DNA of 64,000 nt from Pseudomonas paraglycinae (GTDB lineage: Bacteria; Pseudomonadota; Gammaproteobacteria; Pseudomonadales; Pseudomonadaceae), in NCBI RefSeq assembly GCF_021601625.1, contig NZ_BQHR01000009.1:186001-250000 (forward strand). Direction: 5' to 3'. Numbering within the stretch: the first letter of the stretch is position 1; each line of letters starts with the position of its first letter. Below, piece by piece: positions 32,576 to 40,818 of this stretch. Below the pieces are notes generated by a model. That model had not been told where the DNA came from. It did not search any database and saw nothing but the letters and a program-made list of their open reading frames with translations. The translations under genes were made by a program, and so were the position numbers.

Positions 32576-33597
32576 TTGACCAGCCATTCGTTCCACCGTG
32601 TCGCGATGGCCGGACCGTTCTTGGCCCAGTACGCGAAATCAAGAGTGATCTGATCCTTAGCGTAGGCAGTCGGCAGGTTCGGGGCCAGCGTCGAGTCCAG
32701 ACGCGCCACGCTGTCGACGTTGACCGGGGCGTAGGCGGTCAGGTTGGAGAAGTCAGCCTGACCCTTCGCGCTGCTGGCGCTGGCCAGGAACTTCATCGCC
32801 GCGTCCTTGTTTTTCGCGCCCTTTGGCACGACCAGAATGTCGGCCATGACCAGGTTCTGTTTCCAGCTCACGCCGACCGGTGCGCCGTCTTCCTGCAGGG
32901 CGTGGATCCGGCCGTTCCAGAACTGGCCCATGCTCGCTTCACCGGAGGCCAGCAGTTGCTGCGACTGCGCGCCGCCGCCCCACCAGACGATGTCTTTCTT
33001 GATGGTGTCGAGTTTCTTGAAGGCGCGATCGAGGTCCAGCGGGTAGAGCTTGTCGGCTGCTACGCCGTCGGCGAGCAGGGCCAGTTCAAGTACGCCGGGG
33101 CTTGGCCATTTATAGAGGGCGCGTTTGCCGGGGAAGGTCTTGGTGTCGAACAGCGCGCTCCAGTCCTGCGGCTTGTTAGCGCCGAGCTTGCCCTCGTTGT
33201 AGCCGAGGACGAAGGAGAAGAAGAACGAGCCGACGCCGTGGTCGCTGACGAAACGCGGGTCGATCTTGTCGCGCTGGATCTGTTTGAAATCGAGGGGTTC
33301 GAGCAGGCCTTCGGCGGCGGCGCGCAGGGCGAAGTCGGCTTCGACGTCGACCACGTCCCATTGCACGTTGCCGCTCTCGACCATGGCCTTGAGTTTGCCG
33401 TAGTCGGTCGGGCCGTCCTGCACGACGGTGATGCCGCTGGCCTTGCTGAACGGATCGGCCCAGGCCTGTTTCTGCGCATCCTGGGTGCTACCGCCCCAGC
33501 TGACAAAGTTCACACTCTCGGCGGCCATCGCGGCCTGACCGGTCACGCTCAGCAGTCCCGCAAAAAAGATCGCGGTTGCAGCTTTGTTCAACACCAT
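32572..33597 (-). CDS. ABC transporter substrate-binding protein (PotD-like)
   Basis: A 341-residue protein with a signal peptide cleaved near AMAAES, then VNFVSWGGSTQDAQKQAW, a start typical of polyamine/opine-type binding proteins (cluster D). KIDPRFVSDHGVGSFFFSF and WNGRIHALQEDG are further family segments. First gene of the transport operon; a 25-base dyad lies 96 bases upstream. The ligand is probably the compound degraded by the nearby enzymes. Confidence 0.9.
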   Translation of the reverse strand: MVLNKAATAIFFAGLLSVTGQAAMAAESVNFVSWGGSTQDAQKQAWADPFSKASGITVVQDGPTDYGKLKAMVESGNVQWDVVDVEADFALRAAAEGLLEPLDFKQIQRDKIDPRFVSDHGVGSFFFSFVLGYNEGKLGANKPQDWSALFDTKTFPGKRALYKWPSPGVLELALLADGVAADKLYPLDLDRAFKKLDTIKKDIVWWGGGAQSQQLLASGEASMGQFWNGRIHALQEDGAPVGVSWKQNLVMADILVVPKGAKNKDAAMKFLASASSAKGQADFSNLTAYAPVNVDSVARLDSTLAPNLPTAYAKDQITLDFAYWAKNGPAIATRWNEWLVK

Positions 33598-33692
33598 TTT
33601 TACGCCCTCATTGTTGTGTTTTTGAGCGGGCTTGCGTTGTTGCCCGCCTGTCGGGAGCAGTAGCTGGACGGTTTTTCAGGTCGTCCGGTCTA

Positions 33693-33717
33693 TGGAATAT
33701 CATATTATGGTATTCCA
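33693..33717. promoter_or_regulatory. Candidate GntR operator 3
   Basis: A near-perfect 25-base dyad from TGGAATATCA to TGGTATTCCA upstream of the ABC transporter operon. Its complement closely matches operator 2 at 9752-9770. Confidence 0.6.
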
Positions 33718-33763
33718 AACTTTGTGCAAGCACTTTGCCTTACCGGCTATCTGGCAAACAGGG

Positions 33764-34873
33764 TCATTCGGTGAATGGAATGCTCTCAACCACCTCAAGA
33801 TCGTACCCAGTCAACCCGGCATATTTTAGCGGCGGGCCCAAGTGGCGCAGCTTGCCGACGCCCAGGTTCTGCAGAATCTGCGCCCCGGTGCCGACTTCCG
33901 AATAGATCCGCGATTGCGAACGACTGAACTGCCGAGGCGGCTGAGTCAGTTGCGGAATGCGCTCCAGCAGCGCCTGGGACGACTCATGATTGGCCAGCAC
34001 CACGACCACGCCATGCCCTTCGGCAGCGACCCGTTGCAGTGCCGCCCACAACGTCCAGTTCGATGGCCCGCTGTACTCGGCGCCAACCAGATCCCGCAGC
34101 GGATCGATCACATGCACCCGCACCAGCGTCGGTTCCTCACGGCGCAATTCACCCATGACCATCGCCATGTGCACGCCGCCTTCGATGCGATCTTCGAAGG
34201 TGATCAAACGGAACGTGCCATGCACCGTCGGCAACTCCCGTTCGCCGATGCGCTCGATGGTGTGTTCGGTACTCAGGCGATAGTGGATCAGGTCGGCGAT
34301 GGTGCCGATCTTGATCCCGTGTTTGCGGGCGAAGACTTCCAGATCCGGACGACGCGCCATGGTGCCGTCGTCGTTCATCACCTCGACGATCACCGAGGCC
34401 GGCGTGAAACCCGCTAGCCGCGCCAGATCACAACCAGCCTCGGTGTGACCGGCACGGGTCAGCACGCCACCTTCCTTGGCGCGCAGCGGAAAGATATGGC
34501 CGGGCTGCACCAGGTCTTCAGCGCGTGCGTTCGGCGCCACCGCAGCGGCCACCGTACACGCGCGGTCGGCGGCGGAAATGCCGGTAGTCACGCCGACCGC
34601 CGCTTCGATGGAAACCGTGAACGCGGTGCTGAACACGCTGCCATTGCTCGGCACCATCTGCTCCAGCCCCAGACGCTGGCAATGATCGTCAGTCAACGTC
34701 AGACAAATCAGGCCCCGAGCCTCACGGGCCATGAAACTGATCGCCTCGGGTGTGCAACGATCGGCGGCCAGCAGCAGGTCGCCTTCGTTTTCCCGATCTT
34801 CGTCATCGACCAGCAACACCATTTTGCCGAGGCGATAATCTTCGATGATTTCTTCGATGCTGTTGAAGGCCAT
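33764..34873 (-). CDS. RibB (DHBP synthase) with degenerate RibA domain (RibBX-like)
   Basis: Residues 1-200 are a canonical 3,4-dihydroxy-2-butanone 4-phosphate synthase: [14 protein letters not shown] (metal-binding Glu), [16 protein letters not shown] (catalytic His). Residues 205-369 follow the GTP cyclohydrolase II fold but lack the zinc-binding Cys-x-Cys cluster ([14 protein letters not shown] in its place), so that activity should be absent. It makes the four-carbon riboflavin precursor. Setting beside flavin-dependent enzymes and an operator at 34901 suggests flavin supply for the pathway. Confidence 0.85.
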   Translation of the reverse strand: MAFNSIEEIIEDYRLGKMVLLVDDEDRENEGDLLLAADRCTPEAISFMAREARGLICLTLTDDHCQRLGLEQMVPSNGSVFSTAFTVSIEAAVGVTTGISAADRACTVAAAVAPNARAEDLVQPGHIFPLRAKEGGVLTRAGHTEAGCDLARLAGFTPASVIVEVMNDDGTMARRPDLEVFARKHGIKIGTIADLIHYRLSTEHTIERIGERELPTVHGTFRLITFEDRIEGGVHMAMVMGELRREEPTLVRVHVIDPLRDLVGAEYSGPSNWTLWAALQRVAAEGHGVVVVLANHESSQALLERIPQLTQPPRQFSRSQSRIYSEVGTGAQILQNLGVGKLRHLGPPLKYAGLTGYDLEVVESIPFTE

Positions 34874-34900
34874 GCTGGACTCTCGATGTGGATGAATTTC

Positions 34901-34917
34901 GTGGTATACCATAATAC
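34901..34917. promoter_or_regulatory. Candidate GntR operator 4
   Basis: GTGGTATACCATAATAC lies between the divergent ribBX-like and DUF1330 genes and could control both. Confidence 0.65.
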
Positions 34918-34938
34918 AAAATCAACCAAGAGGTCACT

Positions 34939-35232
34939 ATGAAGGCGTACTGGATTGCACACGTGGACATCAACGATCCCGATCACTACAGCCAATACAC
35001 CCAGCGCGCGCCGAAAGCGTTCGCCGAGTTCGGCGCGAAGTTTTTAGCCAGAGGCGGGCGCAGCGAAGCAATGGAAGGGCGGGCGACGCCACAGCGCAGC
35101 GTGGTGATTGAATTCGACAGTTATGAGCAGGCCGTGGCGTGCTACCGCTCGGCGGCGTATCAGGAAGCGAAGAGCTATCGCGAGGAATGGGCGAGGGCGG
35201 AGATTGTCATCGTTGAAGGGATGGCGCCGTAA
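34939..35232 (+). CDS. DUF1330 protein
   Basis: A 97-residue protein of the DUF1330 family (dimeric alpha-beta barrel): AYWIAHVDINDPDHYSQY at the start, FGAKFLARGG in the middle and RSVVIEFDSYEQAVACYRSA near the end. AAGAGGT precedes ATG 34939. Function in the family is unknown; an auxiliary role in the adjacent catabolic pathway is inferred from the shared operator. Confidence 0.85.
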   Translation: MKAYWIAHVDINDPDHYSQYTQRAPKAFAEFGAKFLARGGRSEAMEGRATPQRSVVIEFDSYEQAVACYRSAAYQEAKSYREEWARAEIVIVEGMAP

Positions 35233-35239
35233 ACAGTCT

Positions 35240-35364
35240 GATCGTTCCCACGCTCTGCGTGGGAATGCAGCCCGGGACGCTCCGCGTCCCTGAAGTGCCG
35301 AACGCGGAGCGTCCGAAGAGGCATTCCCACGCGGACGGTTCGACGCCTCGACGTGGGAACGATC
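35240..35364. repeat. REP-like doublet, copy 1
   Basis: Starts GATCGTTCCCACGCTCTGCG and ends with the inverted copy CGTGGGAACGATC; inner palindrome GGGACGCTCCGCGTCCC. Two more copies are at 46544 and 52560. Typical intergenic Pseudomonas repeat. Confidence 0.85.
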
Positions 35365-35385
35365 AGAAAAGGAGGAAGGTGACTA

Positions 35386-35949
35386 TCAACGCATGAAATG
35401 AATCTTGCCGCTGTCGTCATTGCCCATGTACATGCCATAGACCCCGGCCTGGCGCTCCTCGATGTAGCGTTCGAGGATCTGCCGGATCGCCGGGTAGTAG
35501 ATCTGCTCCCAGGGGATGTCTTCGGGGGCGAAGAATTTGCAGGCGAGGGTTTCCGGACCGTACTCGCCAGTGATTTCCAGCGCGAGTGCGCGGAAGATGA
35601 TGTAGACCTCGCTGATCTTCGGCACGCTGAAGATTGAGTACGGCGAGACGATCTCCGCGCGTACGCCGCTTTCTTCCCAGACTTCGCGCAGGGCGGCCTG
35701 TTCGGTGGTTTCGCCGCTTTCCATGAAACCGGCGGGCAGGGTCCAGGTGCCGGGACGCGGGGGAATTGCCCGTTGGCACAAGAGGTATTTGCCGTCCTGC
35801 TCGATGATGCAGCCGGCGATGATCTTCGGGTTTACATAGTGGATGTAGCCGCAACCGCGGCACATCAGGCGCTCGTGCGTATCGCCCGGCGGCACTTGCT
35901 GACCGAGGTCAGCGCCACCGCATTTCGGGCAAAAGCTCGGGCTGAACAT
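35386..35949 (-). CDS. Nudix hydrolase with N-terminal zinc ribbon
   Basis: A 187-residue enzyme. Cys pairs FCPKCGG (residues 7-13) and MCRGCGY (about 29-35) form a zinc ribbon. The Nudix box is complete: GFMESGETTEQAALREVWEE followed by SG. This layout resembles NudC-like pyrophosphatases acting on NADH, FAD or similar dinucleotides. It ends the minus-strand run, one base after the gntR stop region, and may be co-transcribed with gntR. Confidence 0.88.
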   Translation of the reverse strand: MFSPSFCPKCGGADLGQQVPPGDTHERLMCRGCGYIHYVNPKIIAGCIIEQDGKYLLCQRAIPPRPGTWTLPAGFMESGETTEQAALREVWEESGVRAEIVSPYSIFSVPKISEVYIIFRALALEITGEYGPETLACKFFAPEDIPWEQIYYPAIRQILERYIEERQAGVYGMYMGNDDSGKIHFMR

Positions 35950-35950
35950 G

Positions 35951-36703
35951 TCAGTGACCTATGCGCGGTTCTTTCAGCGCGATGGGCAGGGTGATTGGCG
36001 GTGTGTCGCCGGTCTCTTCCTGTTTGCGCTTGAGGTAATCGAGAGCGACGGCAGCCGCAGCGCGCACGTGATCGACGCACGCCTGATGCGCCGCCAGCGG
36101 ATCGCCGCTCTTGATCGCCTCGACCATTTTTTCCATCTCGTGATTACTGGCGCCGCGACGGTTTTCCTGGGACACCGACGTTGCGCGCAAGTAGCTGATG
36201 CGCGCCTGCAACTGCCGCAGCTGAGTGGCTGCGACATGGTTGCCGGAACCTTCCAGCAGCACGTCATAGAAACCCTGCACCGAGTCGATCACCTGCTGCA
36301 ACTCGCCGTCCTTGAGCGCCTTGCGGTTCTCGTCGAGGGCTTTTTCCAGGGCCTTGATGTCCTTGGCCTTGGCGCGCAGGGTGAACAGCTGGACGATCAG
36401 GCCTTCGAGCACGCAACGCAGTTCATAGATGTCGACGGCATCGGCGAGGGTGATGATCGCCACGCGCGGGCCCTTGGCGTCGGCGAATTCCACCAGACCT
36501 TCGGATTCCAGGTGACGCAAGGCTTCACGCACCGACGTACGGCTCACGCCCAGGCGATCGCACAGATCGCGCTCCACCAGGCGATCGCCCGGCAGCAGTT
36601 GGAAGTTCATGATGGCGCTTCGCAGTTTATCCAGCACGATTTCGCGCAGGGTGACGGGGTTGCGATTGACCTTGAAGCTGTCGTCGAGTGGCAGGCGTTT
36701 CAT
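35951..36703 (-). CDS. GntR-family (FCD) regulator
   Basis: A 250-residue regulator. The winged helix covers about residues 15-80 (PGDRLVERDLCDRLGVSRTS then VREALRHLESEGLVEF), and the C-terminal FCD effector domain has the metal-binding pattern with His in SGDPLAAHQACVDHVRAA. As the only GntR gene amid promoters carrying TGGTATACCA sites it is the likely controller of that regulon, probably as a repressor released by a pathway intermediate. Confidence 0.9.
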   Translation of the reverse strand: MKRLPLDDSFKVNRNPVTLREIVLDKLRSAIMNFQLLPGDRLVERDLCDRLGVSRTSVREALRHLESEGLVEFADAKGPRVAIITLADAVDIYELRCVLEGLIVQLFTLRAKAKDIKALEKALDENRKALKDGELQQVIDSVQGFYDVLLEGSGNHVAATQLRQLQARISYLRATSVSQENRRGASNHEMEKMVEAIKSGDPLAAHQACVDHVRAAAAVALDYLKRKQEETGDTPPITLPIALKEPRIGH

Positions 36704-36761
36704 GGGGTCCGCTCTTTAAGGTGGCTGTCCATGCCAGACGGGCATCAAAACAGCCGAGGGG

Positions 36762-37151
36762 TTAACTGGAGGCCTCGGCGTCGGCTTCGGCGAAGGCTTC
36801 ACGGGCAAGCCGGAAACTGTCCACGGCTGCCGGGACGCCGCAATAAATACCGACCTGAAGCAGAATTTCGCGTATTTGCTCACGACTCAGGCCGTTACGC
36901 AAGGCGCCGCGCACATGCAGTTTCAGTTCGTGCGGGCGGTTGAGCGCCGAGATCATCGCCAGGTTGATCATGCTGCGCTCCTTGAGCGACAGGCCCTCGC
37001 GTCCCCAGACGTGGCCCCAGCAGTATTCGTTGACCATTTCCTGCAGCGGGCGGGTGAAGTCGTCGGCGTTCTCGATCGAGCGCTGCACATAGGCTTGGCC
37101 CAGCACCTGGGTGCGGATCTTCAGGCCTTGCTCGTACTTTTCGTTGCTCAT
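36762..37151 (-). CDS. Carboxymuconolactone decarboxylase family (PcaC-like)
   Basis: A 129-residue protein, the normal length for PcaC. Family pattern: YCWGHVWGREGLSLKERSMI (about 43-62) and HVRGALRNGLSREQIREILL followed by YCGVPAA. PcaC decarboxylates gamma-carboxymuconolactone; here it sits with an enol-lactonase-like hydrolase but without other pca genes, so the substrate is likely different. Same operon as the flavin reductase 12 bases upstream. Confidence 0.88.
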   Translation of the reverse strand: MSNEKYEQGLKIRTQVLGQAYVQRSIENADDFTRPLQEMVNEYCWGHVWGREGLSLKERSMINLAMISALNRPHELKLHVRGALRNGLSREQIREILLQVGIYCGVPAAVDSFRLAREAFAEADAEASS

Positions 37152-37163
37152 GTGTTTCTCCGC

Positions 37164-37649
37164 TCAACCCAGTGTCGGCAAAGCGCCGAGCTTGCCCTTG
37201 TGATAAATCATCGGCGTCACCGGTTGCTCCGGCAGGATCAGGTTCTTCACCGCACCGACGATGATCGCGTGATCGCCACCGTCGTACTCGCGCCACAGTT
37301 CGCACTCGATGATCGCCGTGGCTTTGGCGAGGATCGGGTTACCGAGCTCGCTCAAATGCCACTCGATGCCGTTGGCCTTGTCCTTGCCTTTGCCGGCGAA
37401 GGCGTAGGCCTCGGCGGTCTGGTCGGCGGACAGCAAATGGATCGCGAACTTCTTGCTGTCGCGCAGCACCGGGTAGGTGTCGGAAGCGTAGTTGGGGCAG
37501 AACAGCACCAGCGCCGGATCAATCGACAGCGCACTGAAGGCGCTGGCAGTGATGCCGACGATGCCGCCATCCGGGTCGAGGGTGGTGACCACCGTGACCC
37601 CGGACGGAAACGAGCTCATGACGTCTTTGTAAATGCCGGGTTCGATCAT
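37164..37649 (-). CDS. Flavin reductase, copy 2
   Basis: A 161-residue flavin reductase nearly identical in layout to the 9041-9526 protein (FPSGVTVVTTLDPDG, FSALSIDPALVLFCPNY, IECELWREYDGGDHAI). No luciferase-like partner is adjacent in this operon, so it may feed the monooxygenase at 7929 or act on a pathway intermediate. Separated by 12 bases from both neighbours. Confidence 0.9.
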   Translation of the reverse strand: MIEPGIYKDVMSSFPSGVTVVTTLDPDGGIVGITASAFSALSIDPALVLFCPNYASDTYPVLRDSKKFAIHLLSADQTAEAYAFAGKGKDKANGIEWHLSELGNPILAKATAIIECELWREYDGGDHAIIVGAVKNLILPEQPVTPMIYHKGKLGALPTLG

Positions 37650-37661
37650 GTCGCAGGACTC

Positions 37662-39143
37662 CTAACGCATCACAAACGGATCAGGCATCGGCGCCTGGGA
37701 GAGGTTGATCCACACCGTTTTCAGTTCGGTGTAGGCCAGCACCGAATCGATGCCGCTTTCGCGTCCATAGCCACTGTTCTTGAAGCCGCCGATCGGTGCC
37801 ATGGCCGACACCGCGCGGTAGGTGTTGACCCAGATGATCCCCGAACGCACGTCCCGGGCCAGACGATGGGCGCGGCCCAGGTCGCGGGTCCAGATGCCGG
37901 CGGCGAGGCCGAACTGCGAGTCGTTGGCGATCGCCAGCGCTTCGGCTTCATCCTTGAACCGGATCACCGAAGCCACCGGGCCGAAGACTTCTTCCTGCAT
38001 GATCTTCATCGAATTGCGATCGCATTCGAACAGCGTCGGTTCGTAGAACCAGCCGTCACCGATGCCGCTGGGGCGCTTGCCGCCCAGACGCAGACGCGCG
38101 CCCTCGGCGATGGCATCGGCCACCAGACCTTCAACCACCGCCAGTTGCTGCGCGGTGGCCATCGGGCCCATTTCGCTGCTGTCGTCCTGTGGGTTGCCGA
38201 TGCGGATGCGCTGGGCGCGCTCCACTAGTCGGCTGACGAATTCGTCGTAGATTTCATCCTGCACCAGCAGTCGCGAACCGGACACGCAGCTCTGGCCAGA
38301 CGCCGCGTAGATCCCGGCGATGGCGCCGTTGATCGCGCTGTCGAGATCGGCGTCGGCAAAGATGATGTTCGGCGACTTGCCGCCCAGTTCCAGCGACAGC
38401 TTGGCGAAGTTCTCGGCGCTGCTGCGCACCACATGCCGGGCCGTGGCCGCGCCACCGGTGAAGGCGATCTTGCGGATCAGCGGATGGCGGGTGAGGGCGG
38501 CGCCAGTGCTCGGGCCGTAGCCGGTGACGACGTTGACCACGCCCGGCGGAATCCCGGCTTCGAGGGCCAGGCGCGCCAGTTCGAGAATGGTCGCCGAGGC
38601 GTGCTCGGAGGGCTTGATCACAATGGTGTTGCCCGCCGCCAGCGCCGGCGCCAGTTTGATCGCGGTCAGATAAAGCGGGCTGTTCCACGGAATGATCGCG
38701 GCGACCACGCCCATGGCTTCGTGCACGGTGTAGGCGAACAGATCGGGTTTATCCAGCGGCAGGGTGCCGCCTTCGAGCTTGTCGGCGAGGCCGGCGGTGT
38801 AGTGGAAGAACTCCGGCAGATAACCGACCTGACCCCGGGTTTCGCGGATCAGCTTGCCGTTGTCTCGGCTTTCCAGCTGCGCCAGTTGTTCCTTGTTTTC
38901 AGCGATCAGGTCACCGAGACGACGCAGCAGTTTGCCGCGCGCGGTGGCGGTCAAACCACGCCATGCCGGGCTGTCGAAGGCGGTTTGTGCGGCTTGCACG
39001 GCGCGTTCGACGTCGGCTTCGTCAGCGTCGGGCAATTCGGCCCAGGGTTCGGCCAGCGCCGGGTTGAGGCTTTCGAAAGTCTTGCCGGAGAGGGCGTCGA
39101 CCCATTCTCCGCCGATGCACATCTGGAAGCGTGCGAGCGTCAT
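37662..39143 (-). CDS. Aldehyde dehydrogenase
   Basis: A 493-residue NAD(P)-dependent ALDH. The catalytic Glu lies in LELGGKSPN (about residue 263) and Cys in ASGQSCVSGSR (about 297); IIPWNSPLYLTAIKLAPAL binds the cofactor. It starts inside the end of the hydrolase gene with a 4-base overlap. Presumed to oxidise an aldehyde released after ring or chain cleavage. Confidence 0.92.
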   Translation of the reverse strand: MTLARFQMCIGGEWVDALSGKTFESLNPALAEPWAELPDADEADVERAVQAAQTAFDSPAWRGLTATARGKLLRRLGDLIAENKEQLAQLESRDNGKLIRETRGQVGYLPEFFHYTAGLADKLEGGTLPLDKPDLFAYTVHEAMGVVAAIIPWNSPLYLTAIKLAPALAAGNTIVIKPSEHASATILELARLALEAGIPPGVVNVVTGYGPSTGAALTRHPLIRKIAFTGGAATARHVVRSSAENFAKLSLELGGKSPNIIFADADLDSAINGAIAGIYAASGQSCVSGSRLLVQDEIYDEFVSRLVERAQRIRIGNPQDDSSEMGPMATAQQLAVVEGLVADAIAEGARLRLGGKRPSGIGDGWFYEPTLFECDRNSMKIMQEEVFGPVASVIRFKDEAEALAIANDSQFGLAAGIWTRDLGRAHRLARDVRSGIIWVNTYRAVSAMAPIGGFKNSGYGRESGIDSVLAYTELKTVWINLSQAPMPDPFVMR

Positions 39144-39973
39144 GCAACGATCCCCTTTATATGGTTTTGTCGGGCGTGTGCGGTGTCGAGAAATTCCAGC
39201 AGTGTCTGGTTCACCAGCCGTGGCGACTCTACCGGCATCATATGCCGTTGCTCGGGCAGCACGGCAACCTTCGCACCGGGAATGCGCGCGGCCAGTTGCT
39301 CGGCCATTTCCGGGGTCGATCCGGGGTCCAGCTCGCCGGTGGCGATCAGCGTCGGCGCCTGGATGCTGCCCAGGTCGTCGGCGCGGTACATGTCCTGGGT
39401 GGCGAACAATTCGTAGGTGGTAAGGTAACCCTGTGGATCATTGCCGGCCAGGGTCTGGCGGATCGCGGCGATCTGCGCCGGGTTGGCCGCTTTATATTCA
39501 CGGCTGAACCAGCGCGACAGTGCCGCTTCGGCATTCGCGTCGGGCCCGTGTTCGGCAGCTTGAGCGGTGCGGGCGATGACGCCGGCGCGTTGCTCTTCGC
39601 TGCGGTTGAACACGCTGTTGAGCACCACCAGGCTTTTCAGGCGGTCCGGGTAATGCAGGGCAAACGCCCGCGCCACCAGACCGCCCATGGAAAAGCCGAT
39701 CACTGACGCCTCGGGCAATTGCAGGTGGTCGAGCAGCTCCAGCAACTGATCGGCATAGCCGAGTAGGGCGGTGCCGCTGGCCGGTCGCGGGCTGGCGCCA
39801 TGGCCGAGCATGTCGTAGGCGATCACCCGGTATTGCGTGGCCAGGCCAACGATCTGGCCGCCCCACATTTCTTTGTTCAGGCCCACGCCGTGGATCAACA
39901 CCACGGGTTGGCCAACGCCTGTCGCCAGATAACTGGTGCCGGCCGGGGTGAGTTCAGCGGTGAGCCGAATCAT
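39140..39973 (-). CDS. Alpha/beta hydrolase (PcaD/RutD-like)
   Basis: A 277-residue hydrolase. Oxyanion region LIHGVGLNKEMW, nucleophile Ser in VIGFSMGGLVA (about residue 99), Asp in GELDPGS and His in EQRHMMP complete the triad. Closest in style to 3-oxoadipate enol-lactonases and RutD. Start ATG 39973 (MIRLTAELTP); a 169-codon extension is an artefact overlapping the upstream gene. Works next to the PcaC-like protein. Confidence 0.88.
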   Translation of the reverse strand: MIRLTAELTPAGTSYLATGVGQPVVLIHGVGLNKEMWGGQIVGLATQYRVIAYDMLGHGASPRPASGTALLGYADQLLELLDHLQLPEASVIGFSMGGLVARAFALHYPDRLKSLVVLNSVFNRSEEQRAGVIARTAQAAEHGPDANAEAALSRWFSREYKAANPAQIAAIRQTLAGNDPQGYLTTYELFATQDMYRADDLGSIQAPTLIATGELDPGSTPEMAEQLAARIPGAKVAVLPEQRHMMPVESPRLVNQTLLEFLDTAHARQNHIKGIVA

Positions 39974-40005
39974 GGAGCGCTCCTGCAATGCCTTTTTTAT
40001 TGTGA

Positions 40006-40596
40006 TTACTGGGCTTTTTCGGCGGCCAGTTCTTCCAGATCGATGTAGCGGTTGCCGATGCGCGGGTGCAGGCGACCACCGTCGGCGCAACCGAGCACCA
40101 CGACGATTTCGTCGGCGCGGGGGGCGTCTTCGATCTGCATTTCCAGGGTTATGTAGTGCGAGCGCAGGCCTTCGTCGTCCTTGTGCATCATCGGGATCTG
40201 AATCGAAGTGCCCGGACCGCCGCGCTTGTTGGTGAAGCTCAGGTAGCTCTTGGCCTTGACCGCTTCGCGATAGTGATTGCCGAAGCGCAGGGTGTGGATC
40301 ACCGCCGACGCGTGCTCGATTTCGCCGTCGGCGCCGACCACCGCGGCTTTGCCGTAAGCCTCGATCTTCTCGGCACCGCCGATGATGCCCACCAGACGCT
40401 CGACCATCATCGCGCCGAGGTCGGAGCAATTGGCGCGAATCTGCGGCTTGAGGTCTTCGACAAAGCCGTTGCCGACCCACGGGTTTTTCATCACGACGGC
40501 CAGGCCCACCATGGTCACCGGGGTGTCGGAAGCCTTGCCGCCTTCAATGAAGGTCTCTTCGACATAGCTGACGATCTTGCGAATTTCGAAACTCAT
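40006..40596 (-). CDS. DUF1185 'amino acid synthesis' family protein
   Basis: A 196-residue protein of the DUF1185/AA_synth family: IRKIVSYVEETFIEGGKASD at the start, VVMKNPWVGNGFVEDL, then GKAAVVGADGEIEHASAVIH and FGNHYREAV. The family's biochemical role is not established despite its name. GGAG precedes ATG 40596 and an operator lies 40 bases further up. It is the first gene of the enzyme operon, so it probably catalyses a step of the pathway. Confidence 0.85.
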   Translation of the reverse strand: MSFEIRKIVSYVEETFIEGGKASDTPVTMVGLAVVMKNPWVGNGFVEDLKPQIRANCSDLGAMMVERLVGIIGGAEKIEAYGKAAVVGADGEIEHASAVIHTLRFGNHYREAVKAKSYLSFTNKRGGPGTSIQIPMMHKDDEGLRSHYITLEMQIEDAPRADEIVVVLGCADGGRLHPRIGNRYIDLEELAAEKAQ

Positions 40597-40635
40597 GAGC
40601 TGCTCCGTAGGGGATAAAGAGTGTCTGTGCGTCTG

Positions 40636-40653
40636 ATGGTATACCATAATACC
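40636..40653. promoter_or_regulatory. Candidate GntR operator 5
   Basis: ATGGTATACCATAATACC, the best match to the consensus, 40 bases upstream of the DUF1185 gene that opens the enzyme operon. Confidence 0.65.
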
Positions 40654-40818
40654 GATCGTGCAAGCCTCCCATTCGAATTTGTACGAGATCAGATGGACGG
40701 CATGCGCAAGCGCCACGCCATTCAGGGGCGGCAGTTCAAATGTTTAGAGGCGTTGATCGGATAAGCGGAAGGCTTGGGATAACATTGTCCGATCTGAGAG
40801 AAAGGACGCTCGCGATCA

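Noticed and set aside
36762-39973. Protocatechuate (pca) operon
   Set aside because: PcaC-like and PcaD-like genes are adjacent, but pcaB, pcaG/H, pcaI/J and pcaF are absent, and the neighbours are a flavin reductase and DUF1185.
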